Below are positions 11,380 through 23,039 of a stretch of DNA of 64,000 nucleotides, in pieces. The translations under genes and the position numbers were made by a program. The first letter of the stretch is position 1. Each line of letters starts with the position of its first letter. The notes beneath the pieces are model-generated. The model was not told the origin of the DNA. It was given only the letters and a program-made list of their open reading frames with translations, and made no database searches. Source of the stretch: Limnanthes douglasii subsp. nivea (taxonomy: Eukaryota > Streptophyta > Magnoliopsida > Brassicales > Limnanthaceae); contig JAUPFV010000005.1 of assembly GCA_036936605.1 (NCBI GenBank), forward strand, positions 123,126,453-123,190,452, written 5' to 3'.

Positions 11380-12637
11380 CGTATGAGCATACATATGATT
11401 CAACCTAAAGACTGGAGATATACCCTCATTCAATATATTTCTGATGGGGTTTAGCCTTCGGACAAAACTGTGGCAAGAAAGATTAAACACAAAACGCGTG
11501 GTTTTTTTTATGATAAAGGGAGTTCTTTATAAGAAATATTTCAATGGACCTCTCCTACGTTGTTTGCGAATTGAAGAATCCCAAGTCGTATTGTCTGATG
11601 GCGAGGGCTCAGCACATTGTAGGTACAACGCACTAACCTGAAGAGTTTTATTAGCTGGATACTATTGGCCATCCATAATGGTAGATGCGAGATAAATGGT
11701 GAAGAAATATGATCCATGTCAAAGGTATGGGAATGAAATTCATGTGTCAGCAGTACCTATGGAGTTATTTATGAGCCAATACCTGTTGCCAAATAGGGGA
11801 TGGACTTAGTTGGACCTATCCCTATGGCATCCGGGGGGTGCAAAACTATTATAGTTGCTATTGATTACTTCTCAAAATGGATAGAGGCAACTCCCTTGGC
11901 AGGAACCATATCGAAGTTCGTCATTAAATTTATCTTATCCAATATATATTGCACATTTGGAGTCCCCCAAAAGATTACTACGGACAATGGGCCACAGTTT
12001 GATAACAAAGATATGGAGAATTTATATGCTTCTAGAGGTATTCAGCATTTTTTTCTTCTCCTTTCCATCCACAAGAAAATGGCCAGGTTGAAGTTGCCAA
12101 CATGACCATTTTGCCAGGATTAAAAAGAATTTAGAAGGTGCTGTAGGGAAGTGGCCAATCTATTTACAAGAAGTGTTGTGGGCCTACCAAACTAATCATC
12201 GGGCTGCTACACAAGAGTCTCCTTTTTCCTTGGTATATGGGGTGGATGCCATTACCCCCATAAAAGCTACCTTACCATCGTACAACGTCCATAACTATTC
12301 TGAACAAGCTAATGACATAAAAATTAGGAATTAATTAGACTTAATAGAAGAAAGAAGGGTTAAAGCATACTCAAGAAAAGCTCACTACAAAGGTTTGATG
12401 AAGAGCAGATTTTCCTCCAAGGTCAAAAGAAGAGATTTTCAACCAGGAGATAAGGTGTTAAGAAAGATTTTCTTACATACCATGGAGAAGCAGTTCGGTA
12501 AGTTGGCTCCAAACTGGGAAGGCCCCTATGAGGTCTGTGAAAAGCTCAAACCTGGGACATATAGGCTTCAAGACAAAGAAGGGAGAGTTTTGAAGCACCC
12601 ATGGAATGTTGAGCATCTCAGCTTAAACTTAGAGTAA
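11380..12637 (+). pseudogene. TE2 integrase, broken
   Basis: A zinc-binding remnant lies at 11590-11740 (GEGSAHCRYNALT, GYYWPSIM, YDPCQRYGNE). The catalytic core starts at 11800 with DLVGPIPMASGGCKTIIVAI and DYFSKW (first Asp), then TTDNGPQF (second Asp). After a frameshift the Glu-containing QVEVAN stretch appears near 12085. Post-core VLWAYQTNHRAATQESPFSL lies near 12180, and the C-terminal region 12395-12637 has QPGDKVLRKIF, WEGPYEV and HPWNVEHL. All three catalytic positions are visible but not in one frame. Confidence 0.8.
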
Positions 12638-12687
12638 TTTTTTTGTGTAAATATTTACTTGTTAAATACCAATGAAATATTAGGGGG

Positions 12688-12740
12688 CATACTCTTTCCT
12701 ATCCTGGTGGCACGGGGAGGTTTTAATGAGGTGTCCGGGT
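12688..12740 (+). other. Post-pol conserved noncoding motif (TE2 copy)
   Basis: Starts 50 bp after the integrase stop: GGCATACTCTTTCCT, then GGTGGCACGGGGAGG, then TTTTAATGAGGTGTCCGGGT. The TE4 and TE8 copies are nearly identical although the flanking sequence has diverged. Confidence 0.6.
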
Positions 12741-13008
12741 TTTTCTTGAATAATATATAATGCCTTCTTTAAATATTTGAGGTGATTTTACTACAATTCA
12801 ATTAAAGTATAAATCACTTGTTCAACACCTTGGATCTTTAGTGGACCGGATAAACTTGATGATTGGTTATGAGTATTAAATACATGTCATTGGAGATATT
12901 AAACGCTCTCACTTCAATAGTTCTGAAATGCTAGGGGATACTTAAACATTAGCCATAAAATATTTAAGGAAAAAGTATTTAACAAAAAGAAAGTTTGATA
13001 AATTAAAC

Positions 13009-13133
13009 TTGTTCGGACTTAAACCGAACAATAGTACAAAATATTCCTTGGCCACCCAAGGACTTTGGTTGTTCGAAGGACCTCTTCGGATTCAACCGAA
13101 CAATAATACAAAATGTGCCTTGGTCATCCAAGA
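13009..13133 (-). other. Hairpin module downstream of the antisense ORF (TE2)
   Basis: Two tandem units. In antisense-ORF direction, unit 1 has CTTGG-N4-CCAAG (13132-13119) then TTCGG-N6-CCGAA (13100-13085). Unit 2 has CCTTGG-N4-CCAAGG (13061-13046) then TTGTTCGG-N7-CCGAACAA (13031-13009). The module begins 43 bp beyond the antisense stop codon. It corresponds in position and motif to modules in TE4 and TE8. Confidence 0.6.
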
Positions 13134-13175
13134 ACTTTGATTGTTCACAAAACAAAAAATGATAAATGATAAAAC

Positions 13176-15265
13176 CTTAGGGCTTGTTCCCTTTGGAAGT
13201 TCCTTCACCACCACCACCACCTTTTTGGGACTTTTAAGTTCAGCACTTGAACTCTCACCCGTACCTTCTTCATCATCAGTGGAGTCAAATCTACTAGAGT
13301 AACAGTGCTTGTCCAAATCGGCCAATGTATGAAATCGGATGTCTTCGTACTCCACATACTTCCATAAAGACCATGGGTTCTCTTAGGGAAGGTGTAATGG
13401 AACAACAACAACATGTCAGACTTAATCTCATCATATTTTTTTTCTAAGGAGTCTATTACTCCGTTGGCATACTCCTCAATACCTTCCTTGATAGCTTGCT
13501 CTTGGTGACTCTTCAGGGCCTCTTTTTCCTTGGTCATCTCTGAAACAGTGCTTTCCAACTCAATATAGTGTTCAATTCCTCCTTCAACATTGTGAGGTTT
13601 TGTGAGGAAGAAGTCTCTAAGTCAGAGTACTCGGACTGAAGCTCATTTTTAGCTACTTCCGATGTGGTTAGCTTGGTTCCCAAATCTTCTTTCTCCTTCT
13701 TTAGTGCCTCTATGATTTGCTGAGCACTTAGCCAACTGCTTGACAGAGATTGCTTGTCAGAAGTGAGAGAGTTGATAAGGTTGGTATGACTTTTCACCTG
13801 CCTCTCCAGATCAAGTACTCGTGGGATGTAACCGAGGAGGGCGTGGCTTAAGACATTTTTCTCTCCGGATACGGAGAATGATTTCCCATTGTAGGTTACC
13901 ATGTTAGAGGAACTGGAAGGACGATAAGGACTTACAAAATTATCCTTCTCAAAATTATTAAAGTACAAACCAATGTCTTGAAGGGCACTGAGGTCAACTT
14001 CATTTTTCCTTCCACCAGCAATCTCTCCGGACCGAAGGTCTGTTGGGATCTCCTCTTGTAGGGTAGGGTCGGCATGGGCTGGTGGTGGTTGGATTTCCGA
14101 AGGGCAAAGGATTATTTCTTCCCCCAAGGTGACCTTCTTCTTTTTGGCAGCTTTCTCATCGTTGCTGGCCATGCGCTTCCTATCCTTTTTAGGAGGCTTT
14201 GATGGGTTCTTTGACCCTCCAGCTTCCCTCACTGTTTCAACCTATACTACTTTGAGTAGAGGTACATGAATGCCCCCATGGTTCCCCGAACCAGTCTCTT
14301 CTATAGTTTTTTAGGCCAGCTCTGTTGGAGCCTTCCTCTTTTTGTTTTTCATTTTGCTGGGTGCCTTAGCCCTGGAAGGTAAGAACAGCTTGGCATCTTT
14401 AGCTTCTGTCCTTCTTAGAATTACGTCAGCAGAATGAGGGGTGGTTATCTCTCCCATGAAAGGTCTCTTCGGCCTGTGGTGTTCCACAGGTGAGACCTCA
14501 CAAAATTTCCTGAAGTAAAGCAATTGTGGAAGGCATTCCCCCACTTTCTGAAGCCCATGCATTGAGATTTACACAGGTCTTTTTCCCTTCTTCCAAATGG
14601 CTGGTGAACTCCTTTGGTAGAAGTAAAGTGAAGTAACGAACAAGTGAGAATAAGAAAGCTTGTAGTTTAAGAAGAAAAAACATGTAAGGGAAAGAGAAGA
14701 AGAAACTTACTAGTGCTTTTCCACCTACTAGTCAGCAAGCTAGAGTTGGTGTTGGATTTAATATTCCTACCATTTTCCCATGTTCCACTAACAAATAGGA
14801 ACTTTTCTCCAAGGTTTTTCGGACTCTAACAGGTCGTCCACCACCTTAAAGTCATTCCCCATTGCTGTGGTGGTAGAATAGAATCTGATGGTTCTTGCAC
14901 AAGCTTGCTAGATCAGTAAACTGCTCCTTCGGAAGAGGGATCTTTGACAGTCTAGATTCCATGATATATGTGAGGAGTGTAACCAGGCATTGGGCTTAAT
15001 TGGTTGGGACAGAATTTGACCAAATGGAAGTACTTAACAATTTCTGGGTCTAGAGGGAACCAGAGTCCCCAGTTCAGCACTTTGGTGTACATTACCACCT
15101 CATTCAGTAGGAACCACACATACGACTTCTAAGGCCCATTTATGAGGATTTACCATATTTTCTTTAAACTTTATGGAATCATCATTTTTTTGCTCCGTAT
15201 AATTCCTCTTAAAACAATTTGGGTCTACCAAACTCATATACCATCCGGATCCCTAACATTCAGAG
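13176..15265 (-). pseudogene. TE2 antisense ORF (gypsy-type transposon domain plus coiled coil)
   Basis: Read on the - strand, 15130-14990 gives EVVMYTKVLNWGLWFPLDPE and IVKYFHLVKFCPNQLSP, matching TE4 EIVRYFHLVKLCPSQLSPNGW (PF04195-like). After a shift, 14900-14712 gives FVSGTWENGRNIKSNTNS and SRWKSTS, ending at a GTAAGT donor (14710-14705). Coding resumes after about 95 bp with KEFTSHLEEGKKTCVNLNAW. Downstream are a Lys/Arg-rich region (RAKAPSKMKNKKRKAP), an uninterrupted 232-codon stretch (14232-13534) with VTYNGKSFSVSGEKNVLSHA and a coiled coil, and a tail ending SKGNKP with TAA at 13178-13176. The N-terminal exon is lost or unrecognisable upstream of 15265. Function unknown. Confidence 0.7.
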
Positions 15266-16180
15266 AATAGTGAAGGAGTTTTCTTGCGTTTAACATGTCT
15301 TTAATGTCTTAATGCAATAACCAAGCCATTTTTACTCCACGTATTCGTAACCTAATCAGGTAATACTACATAGTGCTAAAAAAATCACTAAAAATAATAT
15401 CAAAATTATTTGCCACTACACTGATATTATTTACCTCATACGATACCAAATTAGGAAAATAAAATCCAAAGCAAAAAGAAAAGAAAATAAAATATGAGAC
15501 TAACCATATCGTCGGTATCCACTATTTGTACTGACAATAACAGTAACATAGTACATGAAAATCGCCGGTACACAAGCACAAGTGATAGGAATGACATATA
15601 CTAGTAGAATTATTGCCTCGTGGAGCTGGTATAAATTTAATAAAGTGTAGGTAAAAATTTGACGAAAATACATGTTTGATCAATTAAATTTGGTTAATAA
15701 TGAGTTCGATTATAAGATTTATCTCTTCAAGAGATTATTTTCATCATTAAGGTTTTGCTTTCCATTAATAGTTAGTTTTTATGGTTTGAGAACATGAGTT
15801 GTTTTTTTATTCAACAACAATTGTTTTTTCAAAAACGAAGTTTAGATTTTGAAAAAATCAAGTTGAATCTCTTAATAGTGAACAAGAAGGTTCAATTTTG
15901 TTAATGAATATTTTTTTCATTAATGGCATTTTTATAATTAACAGAATAATATAAGTATTTCGGAAAACAAATCAAACTTTGATCAATTATTATTTTGGGA
16001 CGGATAGAAAACTTAAGAAAATAATAGCATAATCCATTAGAAGTCTAGAGGAGTTGCACATTATTTTGTCTTTTAAGCTTTAGTTCAAATTTATATAAAA
16101 ATCATCAGTATGGGTAAATTTATGTTTTCTCCTCATTGTGTTAATATCCATCTATTATTAGCTCATTTACCTAACATCAA
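15266..16180. other. AT-rich interval, nothing firm
   Basis: No ORF, LTR or RNA gene that I can support. It may hold the decayed end of TE2 or the upstream part of the LINE-like remnant. Confidence 0.4.
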
Positions 16181-17340
16181 TTCTAAAACATGGAGAAGAT
16201 TATTAAGAATAAGAGAGATAACACAGAATTTCACATCGTAGAAATTGGCATAGGGAGTTTTAACTTTTGATTGTAAAGATGATGTGATAATAAATCTTTC
16301 ATCATTTTCTCTTAATTATTACCAAACCTTGATAAACCGATTGATCACAATTAAAATTACGGGAAATGAGATCTTTTCGAGCTTAGAAGTGTTGTCCTAT
16401 CGACAAAATCTCTAAAATTAAACTAAACCAAATGTAGTTCATGAATTCCAATGAACTATTTGCAACAATGATGATTTCAATACTAAGGATACTTGGTTCG
16501 AGGTAAGAAACAAAAGTGAAAAAAACTAAATTCTTCCAAAGATTAAGGAATAACAACACTCTCGAAAAATGATCTTTCCTATTATGGAGACTATTAAAGG
16601 TTTGCTACCTGCCGATTGTATCACACAAAGAAGACACTTTTCTTTGGCGGCTAAGCTTTAATACTACAAAGAAATTTAATACATTAAACACTTATTTGTG
16701 GAATGTAAAATAACTTGAGCAGTTTGGAAATAGTTTTTTAGAATATTCAAATCCATATCTCAAAACACATGACACTAATTCACCTAATTAGAACCTAGTT
16801 TTAGTCAACGAAGAAATAAATCCACATTATAGTCATCCTTCCTCCTATCATTTGTTGGTCTATTTGAAATGGTAGAAACAAAAGTAAACATAAAGTTCTG
16901 TTCATCAAATATAGATTATTGATAAATCTAATCATATATCTAATATTCTAGTTGGATCGTGCTAACCTTTTCAAATTCTCACACTGAAAAAAAACCTAAA
17001 AATTACCTCAGATATATGTTGTTATCTTAATGCAAACAAGCCAAGTACTTGCATATTAGTCAAATGGTTGTCTCTTATAAGATGTAGACTAAAACTCAAT
17101 ACATATGGGTATAGTCTATCAACTGGAGAGATAATTGGTATGATATTTTCGGAGATAATAAAGGGGATATTATCTTGGGTTTAGGAAAATATATAGCAGA
17201 CAAACTACTAGGTTAGTAAAATGCAGAGCTTTATTAGATGGACTACTTATATGAAATAAAAGAAACATATCTAATCTAGACATTGATAAACTCACCGCTA
17301 CTTATAAAAATGCTAGATAGTAGGAAAAATCTTTGGTTTA
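16180..17340 (+). pseudogene. Probable LINE (non-LTR) C-terminal remnant
   Basis: Reading across frames gives pieces in the order expected after the RT domain of a plant LINE. KTWRRLLRIREITQNF lies near 16188-16236. The zinc-binding-type segment IKHLFVECKIT.AVWK lies near 16683-16730. IICWSI.NGRNKSKHKVLF lies near 16849-16905. A RNase H-like end, YDIFGDNKGDIILGLGKYIA then a CRALLDGLL-like piece, lies near 17133-17250. Every piece is broken by stops. The match is to the general pattern of the zf-RVT and RVT_3 regions; no RT is legible upstream. Confidence 0.5.
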
Positions 17341-18200
17341 TGTTCTCTTTAATTGAGAGTTGCAGGATATTACTAAAAGTTAGGATGACTATCAACCATA
17401 TCTTTAGATAACAAAATCAAGTTATTGACTCAATGAAAAATAATTTTTAAAGAAATCTAAGATATCAGATTTTAACAAGGAAATGATTCCAGAAAATCTT
17501 AGTGCAATTACATTCATTGAAAGTCTAGAGGTAGGTTATCTTAGACTGAAAGACTATCATATAACATTTTACAGATCTGGGTCACACAAGAGAAATCTAG
17601 TGATGAAGAATAAGAGAGCAATTAAGTTGAGAAGAGAAATGAAATGAAAAGCCTAAAGGAAAAGTTCAAGAAAATAAATTTGGTCATGGAAATGACAAGA
17701 AAAAAGAACTCAACCTCCTTACATTTGTTCAAACCCAGCAAATAAGAACAAATTCTCACTATTGATAAATTAACTAGGATGAAAATAAATCTCAAGGAGA
17801 ATATCAAAGAAAATTAAGTGGTCAACACCAAAACGTCATTGTTGATAATATTTACTCGAAGGAGAATCAAAACAGAATGGTTTCATTGAAAAGATCAAAG
17901 TAAAGCTCTAAAACTCCAAAACTTGTTCAAGAAGAAGAAAAACATATATATGATGATTGACAACGTCATTGAAAAGAAACTGAAGTAGAAGAGTGTGTAG
18001 CTATCTTCGGAACATAGATGTGCTTAAGAAGGGAAGAATTATGTTATAACACGAGATTGAAAAAATAAAGGAGTAATATGACACAAAGAAAAAGTCATAG
18101 GAGAAATATGACAATTATATAATATAAAAAGATTACTTTCTAAATTAATTATAAGTCTAGAGAAAGGACAACAAGTAATTATTGTCAAGACACATGGGAC
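17341..18200. other. AT-rich interval, probably part of the TE3 5' LTR
   Basis: No coding sequence recognised. The 61-codon - strand ORF (17622-17807) is low-complexity. The right part probably belongs to the TE3 LTR, whose left end I cannot place. Confidence 0.35.
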
Positions 18201-18358
18201 ACACCAAATATACTATAAAAAGACACTACCTCTCATGGGGAATGGTGATTGATTAATGATTAGAAAAAGATACTTTATTAGTTTATCTCTCAAAAACTTT
18301 TGTCATCCAAACATTGTTTTATCACCAAATCAACTCCAAAGGTTCTTTGGAACTATCA

Positions 18359-18376
18359 TTGGCTCCGTTTGTGGGA
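18359..18376 (+). promoter_or_regulatory. TE3 primer-binding site
   Basis: TTGGCTCCGTTTGTGGGA begins right after the LTR end ATCA. It resembles the TGGCGCCGT.TGTGGGA-type site common in plant gypsy elements, with one G changed to T. It differs from the TGGCGACCACAGTGGGA type of TE2, TE4 and TE8. Confidence 0.6.
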
Positions 18377-18429
18377 ATGATTGGTACCCAAACGTTTTAT
18401 CCAAAACCATTATTGTAATCTCAAATACT

Positions 18430-20220
18430 TTAGATGAAGTGAAATTGGGAGTCCATGTTGGGCAAACCAATGACGTTAGTGATACTGTATCTGAAAAGGG
18501 TCATCCCATTAGAAAAAACATAGAAGAGGATCAACACTACAATGATCAGTATGCTGGTGAGTTGTTAGAAGAATATTTTAGTGGCTCAAAGAAGAGATCT
18601 ATTAGAAAAAATTGAAAAATTAAATGATCTCTACGATAAGTATCGAACAAACAATAAGAGAAATGAATATCAAATTTGAAGTCTTTATTCTTCGAGGAGA
18701 GAAATGAAATACAAATGTCTTTATGATTCATCCGAATCTAGCGACTATTCACTTTATGATTCAAGCAAATAATCTTCCTCATAAATGCTTAGTCGCTAAA
18801 AAATAAGTGGTAAGAAAAATTATTCAAAGAAGAGTACAAACGAACATCGAACGTCTAATCAAAATAAAAAACCGAGGAAAGACATGAAAATGCACGGATT
18901 CAAAGATCATGAAAATGAAGCCCATTTAGCTACAAAAGAGCGTGCTACAAGATGCGTTCAAATTTATTCGGGCAGTCCAAACTTTGAATTTAGGGTGAGT
19001 AACTAGTGTATTATCCCATGCGAAGAAGGTTTATACACAATGCCTGAAGGTCTGAGGGGTAGTGGTTATAGGGTTGGACATAATTGGAGATCTTCTCCTC
19101 TCTCGTCGGAAATTATCTTAGGCAATTTACCAAAGCGGTTCGAAATTTCAAAGTTAGATAAATTGGATGGGATGCAAGACCCGGACAGTCATATCTAACA
19201 ATTGAAAAACTTCATGATAAATTACGATGATGATGAAAGATTTCGTTGTCGAGCCTTCTCCCAAACATTTAAAGGTGCAACATCGAAATGGTTTAACCAA
19301 CTACCACATAATTGTATTAAGAATTTTATCATGTTCCGGACCATCTTCCGACAATACTTTATACAAATAAAATATTCCGAGTTAATAAAGATACAATCAT
19401 TTACTGTAGAAAAAATATTGGGGCGAGTTTTAAAGATTACATTAACCGTTTTAGCAAGATAAGAACCGAAATGGAGTATTGCGAAGATCTGGTGGCATTG
19501 ACAACTTTTCGAATAGGTTTGCTCCCATGAATTTTAAAGGATATTGTGGCAGAAAATCAGGCTATGATATTTAGGGCTTTGTTAAACCAAGTTGAAAAAA
19601 TAATTCAAATAAAAGAAACACAAGCGTCAAAAATAGCTGCAGTGGCTCAATAAAAGCATAACCAACTCCAACGACCTCTCAATACGACTTATGTTCTGAT
19701 AGCCAATAATCAACTAGAAGCATCAGCTGACTTACCTCATAAGTCTAGAGTGAGTCATCATGCTACACACACATATAAATATAGTAGGCAAATTTCAAAA
19801 AATGGATTTAACCGGCCCATTTTGCAGAATTGACCTAGTGTGTAGCAATAATATTTGATAAAACTCAGAATTACATACAATTTTGTAGGACTGTCCCAAT
19901 TCAAACTCCGAGAGAGAAGACGAATACCAGGTATCGTAAGTATAATGATGGTATTGAACATGATACATAAGAACGAGTGACATTTATTAAAGGAATACAG
20001 GTTTTGATTAAGAATGGAAAGTAACCATGTTTGTTAAGACATGTTCTAAAAAAGATCAAATGGCCAGAGAAACTATTGGAGCTTCAAAGCAAGAAAACAC
20101 GTTGGTAATTTCCGAACAAATTGATTCTTTTGATATCTCTGTTGAGTACTTGGATCCAGAAGAGGGAATGAATAATATTTATATTATAGAAGAGCTCGTA
20201 CCAAATATAAAAGTTAGTAG
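18430..20220 (+). pseudogene. TE3 gag
   Basis: A Lys/Arg/Ser-rich N-terminal part (18480-18900) is followed by LPKRFEISKLDKLDGMQDPD near 19118-19180. The Gag core at 19202-19462 has LKNFMINYDDDERFRCRAFS and KWFNQLPHNCIKNF, equivalent to LKWYNSLPQGCIKDF in TE8. A shift near 19420 leads to an INRFSKIRTEMEYCEDLVAL-like continuation. The C-terminal acidic part (20027-20263) has SFDISVEYLDPEEGMNNIY. Multiple stops; inactive. Confidence 0.7.
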
Positions 20221-20225
20221 TTTAT

Positions 20226-21187
20226 GTGCGTTTTTTGAATCTATGGAATTTTTGTGTGGATGATACTGTTGCAGGAAACTCGAATTGTTCTCTGAAAAGG
20301 CACATAGTAAGTTCAATTACTCATTTAGTAGCAGGTGCAATGACACACTTGTACCAGAATCATTCTCATATACTTTGTTTTGAGGATGATAATATGACAG
20401 AGATGGCCGGACCGCACCACCATCTTGTTGTAATCGCAGCATGGATAGCTGGCGTAGAAATACAGAGAATTTTGATTGACATGGGAAGTTATGCCAATAT
20501 TTTGTTCATGAATACTTACAAAAAGATTGCAAATAAGCAAGTAAGCCGACGGTCAGATCGAACTATTCTAGGTTTTACGGAAGAAACTGATGAATTCATC
20601 GGAGAGTTTGAAATAATTGTACAGTTGGGTCTAGGACCCTTCAAAAAATAAGTAACTACGTTATTCATCATGGGCGACGTACGAACATCTTATAACACAA
20701 TTCTTTCAAGATCCTGGTTGTCAAAGATGCACGCGGAAAGTTTGACCGTACATCAATACTTGAAGTAGAAATACAGAGAATCTTGATTGACACGAGCAGT
20801 TATGCCAATATTTTATTCATGAATACTTACAAAACGATTGCGAATAAGCAAGTAATCCGACGGTCAGATCGAACTATTCTAGGTTTTACGGGAGTAACTG
20901 CTGAATTCATTAGAGATTTTGAAATAATTCTAGAGTTGGGTCGAGGACCCTTCAAAAAATAAGTAATTGTGCTATTAATCATGGTCGACGTACCAGCATC
21001 TTATAATGCAATTCTTCGAAGATCATGGTTGTCAAATATGCACGCGGAAAGTTTGATCATACATCAATGGCTGAAGTACGTTGTGTGGAATAATGTAAGA
21101 ACAATCAGAAGTAGCAAAAAAATGGCAAGGGAATGCAATCGTATGACATTGGCATCCAAGAAAATCAAAGGGAGCGAGCCGAGATAA
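20226..21187 (+). pseudogene. TE3 aspartic protease with internal tandem duplication
   Basis: The frame 20226-20651 has HIVSSITHLVAGAMTHLYQN, then ILIDMGSYANILFMNTYKKI (active-site DMG in place of DTG) and GEFEIIVQLGLGPFKK. A second copy of the active-site segment follows, with ILIDTSSYANILFMNTYKTI (DTS) and a better preserved C-terminal part (VDVPASYNAILRRSWLSNMH, 20969-21187). The two copies, 20454-20764 and 20765-21075, are each 311 bp, not a multiple of three, so the duplication changes frame. Neither copy has an intact DTG. Confidence 0.75.
20454..21075 (+). repeat. 311-bp tandem duplication inside TE3 protease
   Basis: Unit 1 (20454-20764) and unit 2 (20765-21075) both start GTAGAAATACAGAGAAT and end GAA. 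They differ at scattered positions, roughly one in twelve by eye. The unit covers the active site through the SWLSKMHAE region. Confidence 0.85.
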
Positions 21188-21539
21188 TCATAGCAATTAG
21201 TGGGGTCTTAATCAGAGTCCGACCCAATTGACAATCCGAGGGAGGCCCTGAGTTTTTGGTCCTCGATGAGAATTTTGAGGATTATGTTTTTCCAAGTGGG
21301 AAATGTTTGAAAATTGTTACAAAACTATTTCATATGGTCATGGAAAAGTTAATTTAGTTTCTATCTACAAAGTTAGATATTTTCGTATGGTGTAATGAAG
21401 ATGTGACCTACCTACATAAATTATTTGTTACAAATTAGCAATGAAAAGTAATGTGCATCCGATCATTCAAAAAAGAAAACCTTTTCCTCGGGAGAAATAC
21501 AAGGATACATAATGGATAAAGAAGATTGACTATCCAAAA

Positions 21540-22440
21540 TAAGGCACATACGAGAATCTAAGTATCTACTATGGACGGCTAATCCGGTTATGGTAAAAAT
21601 AAAAATAGCAAATGAAGGATGTGTGTAGAATTTACGAACATAAACAGGTCCTGCGAAAAAGATCATTTCCAAGTACATTGGATAGATCAGTTAGTGGATT
21701 TGACTTCATGGAATAGATTTATTTCTATTATGGATGCTCATACGGGATATAATCGAATCAAGATGGAGCCGAAGGATGAAGAAAGCACTTCTTTTATTAG
21801 TGAAAGGGGTTTAATTTTTACAAAGTAATGCCCTTTGGACTAAAAAATATGAGTGCAACATATCACCATTTGGTCAATAAAACTGTTAAACTCAAATCAG
21901 ATGAAATGTTGAAGTATATATTGATGACATGTTAGTAAAGAGTATGAAAGATGAAGATTCTTTTGATGATTTACAAGAAACCTCTTGCAAACTTAAAAAG
22001 GATCAATCTGAAACTGAATCTAGAAAAATGCACATTTGGTGTTCGATTCGGAAAGTTTCTTGGGTATATAGTTAGTGAGCGAGGGATTGAAGTTGACCCC
22101 ATGCTGCTAAATGATTTAAGTACAATGTTACCTCCTCGGACAATCAAAGAGGTTCAAGTTTTGACAGGATTATTAGCAGCTTTGAAGGAATTCATATCCC
22201 GCTCTTCGGATAAGTGCTCTACTTTCTTCCAAGTGTAGTCAATGCTATATTAATACGAGAATTAGATGGTTATCCTCGACCTGTGTATTACATTAATCAG
22301 AACTTTTTGAACGCTGAGAAAAGATATTTGAAGTTAGAAGAATTGGCCTTAAATTTTGTTACTACTGCCCAAAAAATGAGACCTTATTTTCTAGCTCATA
22401 CTATTGAAGATTAGTTTAATTTGACATAGAGTTTGATCCT
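21540..22440 (+). pseudogene. TE3 reverse transcriptase and RNase H
   Basis: RT starts with ESKYLLWTANPVMVKIKIA, then DQLVDLTSWNRFISIMDAHT (catalytic Asp in IMDAH) in the ORF 21619-21828. After a shift comes the YIDDM motif (21917-21931), then LKLNLEKCTFGVRFGKFLGY and PPRTIKEVQVLTGLLAALKE (21951-22238). RNase H is reduced to 22214-22414 (ELDGYPRPVYYINQNFLNAE, KRYLKLEELALNFV). Part of the RNase H start is missing compared with TE8. Inactive. Confidence 0.75.
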
Positions 22441-22499
22441 AGAACAACAGTTAAAGCTCAGAATTTGGTAGAATTGTTTGTTAAATTTCACCTCAAACG

Positions 22500-22920
22500 C
22501 CCTGACATAGGGTCTGAGAAGAAAACATCAGAGGAAGAATAGCCAGTTCGGATCGATGAGGGCTCAAGTGTTTCAGGTTGTGTTGGTGGTGTCCACTTAA
22601 TATATCCAAACACAATGGCAACATATCAAGCTATACGTTTCAAATTTCAACCATCAAACAATGAGGCAAAATACGAGATAGCTTTGGTAAGTTTACGGTT
22701 TGGCCATATATGTGGAGCAAAGAAAGTCTGTTTGGCAAGTGATTCAAAACTCTTGATAAATCATGCATCGGGCCTTTCCGAGGTACGGAAGGATCATCTC
22801 GTTAAATAGCTCAATACAGTAAAAGGTTTACCAGTGGGTTTTGAAAACATCAAATACGAACATGTTCATAGGGCTGATAATTCCATAGGCGCTTTATTGG
22901 CTACAATTATGTAATGCGAT
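22500..22920 (+). pseudogene. TE3 archaeal-type RNase H
   Basis: Shows RIDEGSSVSGCVGGVHLIYP near 22550, SNNEAKYEIALVSLRFGHIC (22653-22710), ASDSKLLINHASG and, after a stop at 22807, a HADNSIGALLATI-like end. The order matches the second RNase H of TE8. The first Asp position (TDGGSS in TE8) reads DEGSS here. Confidence 0.7.
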
Positions 22921-23039
22921 GAATACCCTTGGATCATCATACAAGAACGTCCTTCAATTATAAAAGTATCAGAGAAAATTAATAGACCCAATCAAGCCTT
23001 CCAAATTTCAACAAGCAAAGAAAAAGATTAAAGGTTCGA

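Larger units (their letters stand above)
6680..15265 (+). mobile_element. TE2: old Tat-lineage Ty3/gypsy element, 3' end lost
   Basis: Order on +: 5' LTR (6680-7044), primer-binding site, gag, protease, RT, RNase H, archaeal-type RNase H and integrase (to 12637). A conserved noncoding motif and a hairpin module follow, then an antisense ORF (15265 to 13176, -). Proteins are clearly related to TE4 and TE8 but with many substitutions, stops and shifts. No 3' LTR is recognisable after the antisense ORF, so the right end is truncated or too decayed; 15265 is the last place where the antisense protein can be followed. Confidence 0.8.
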
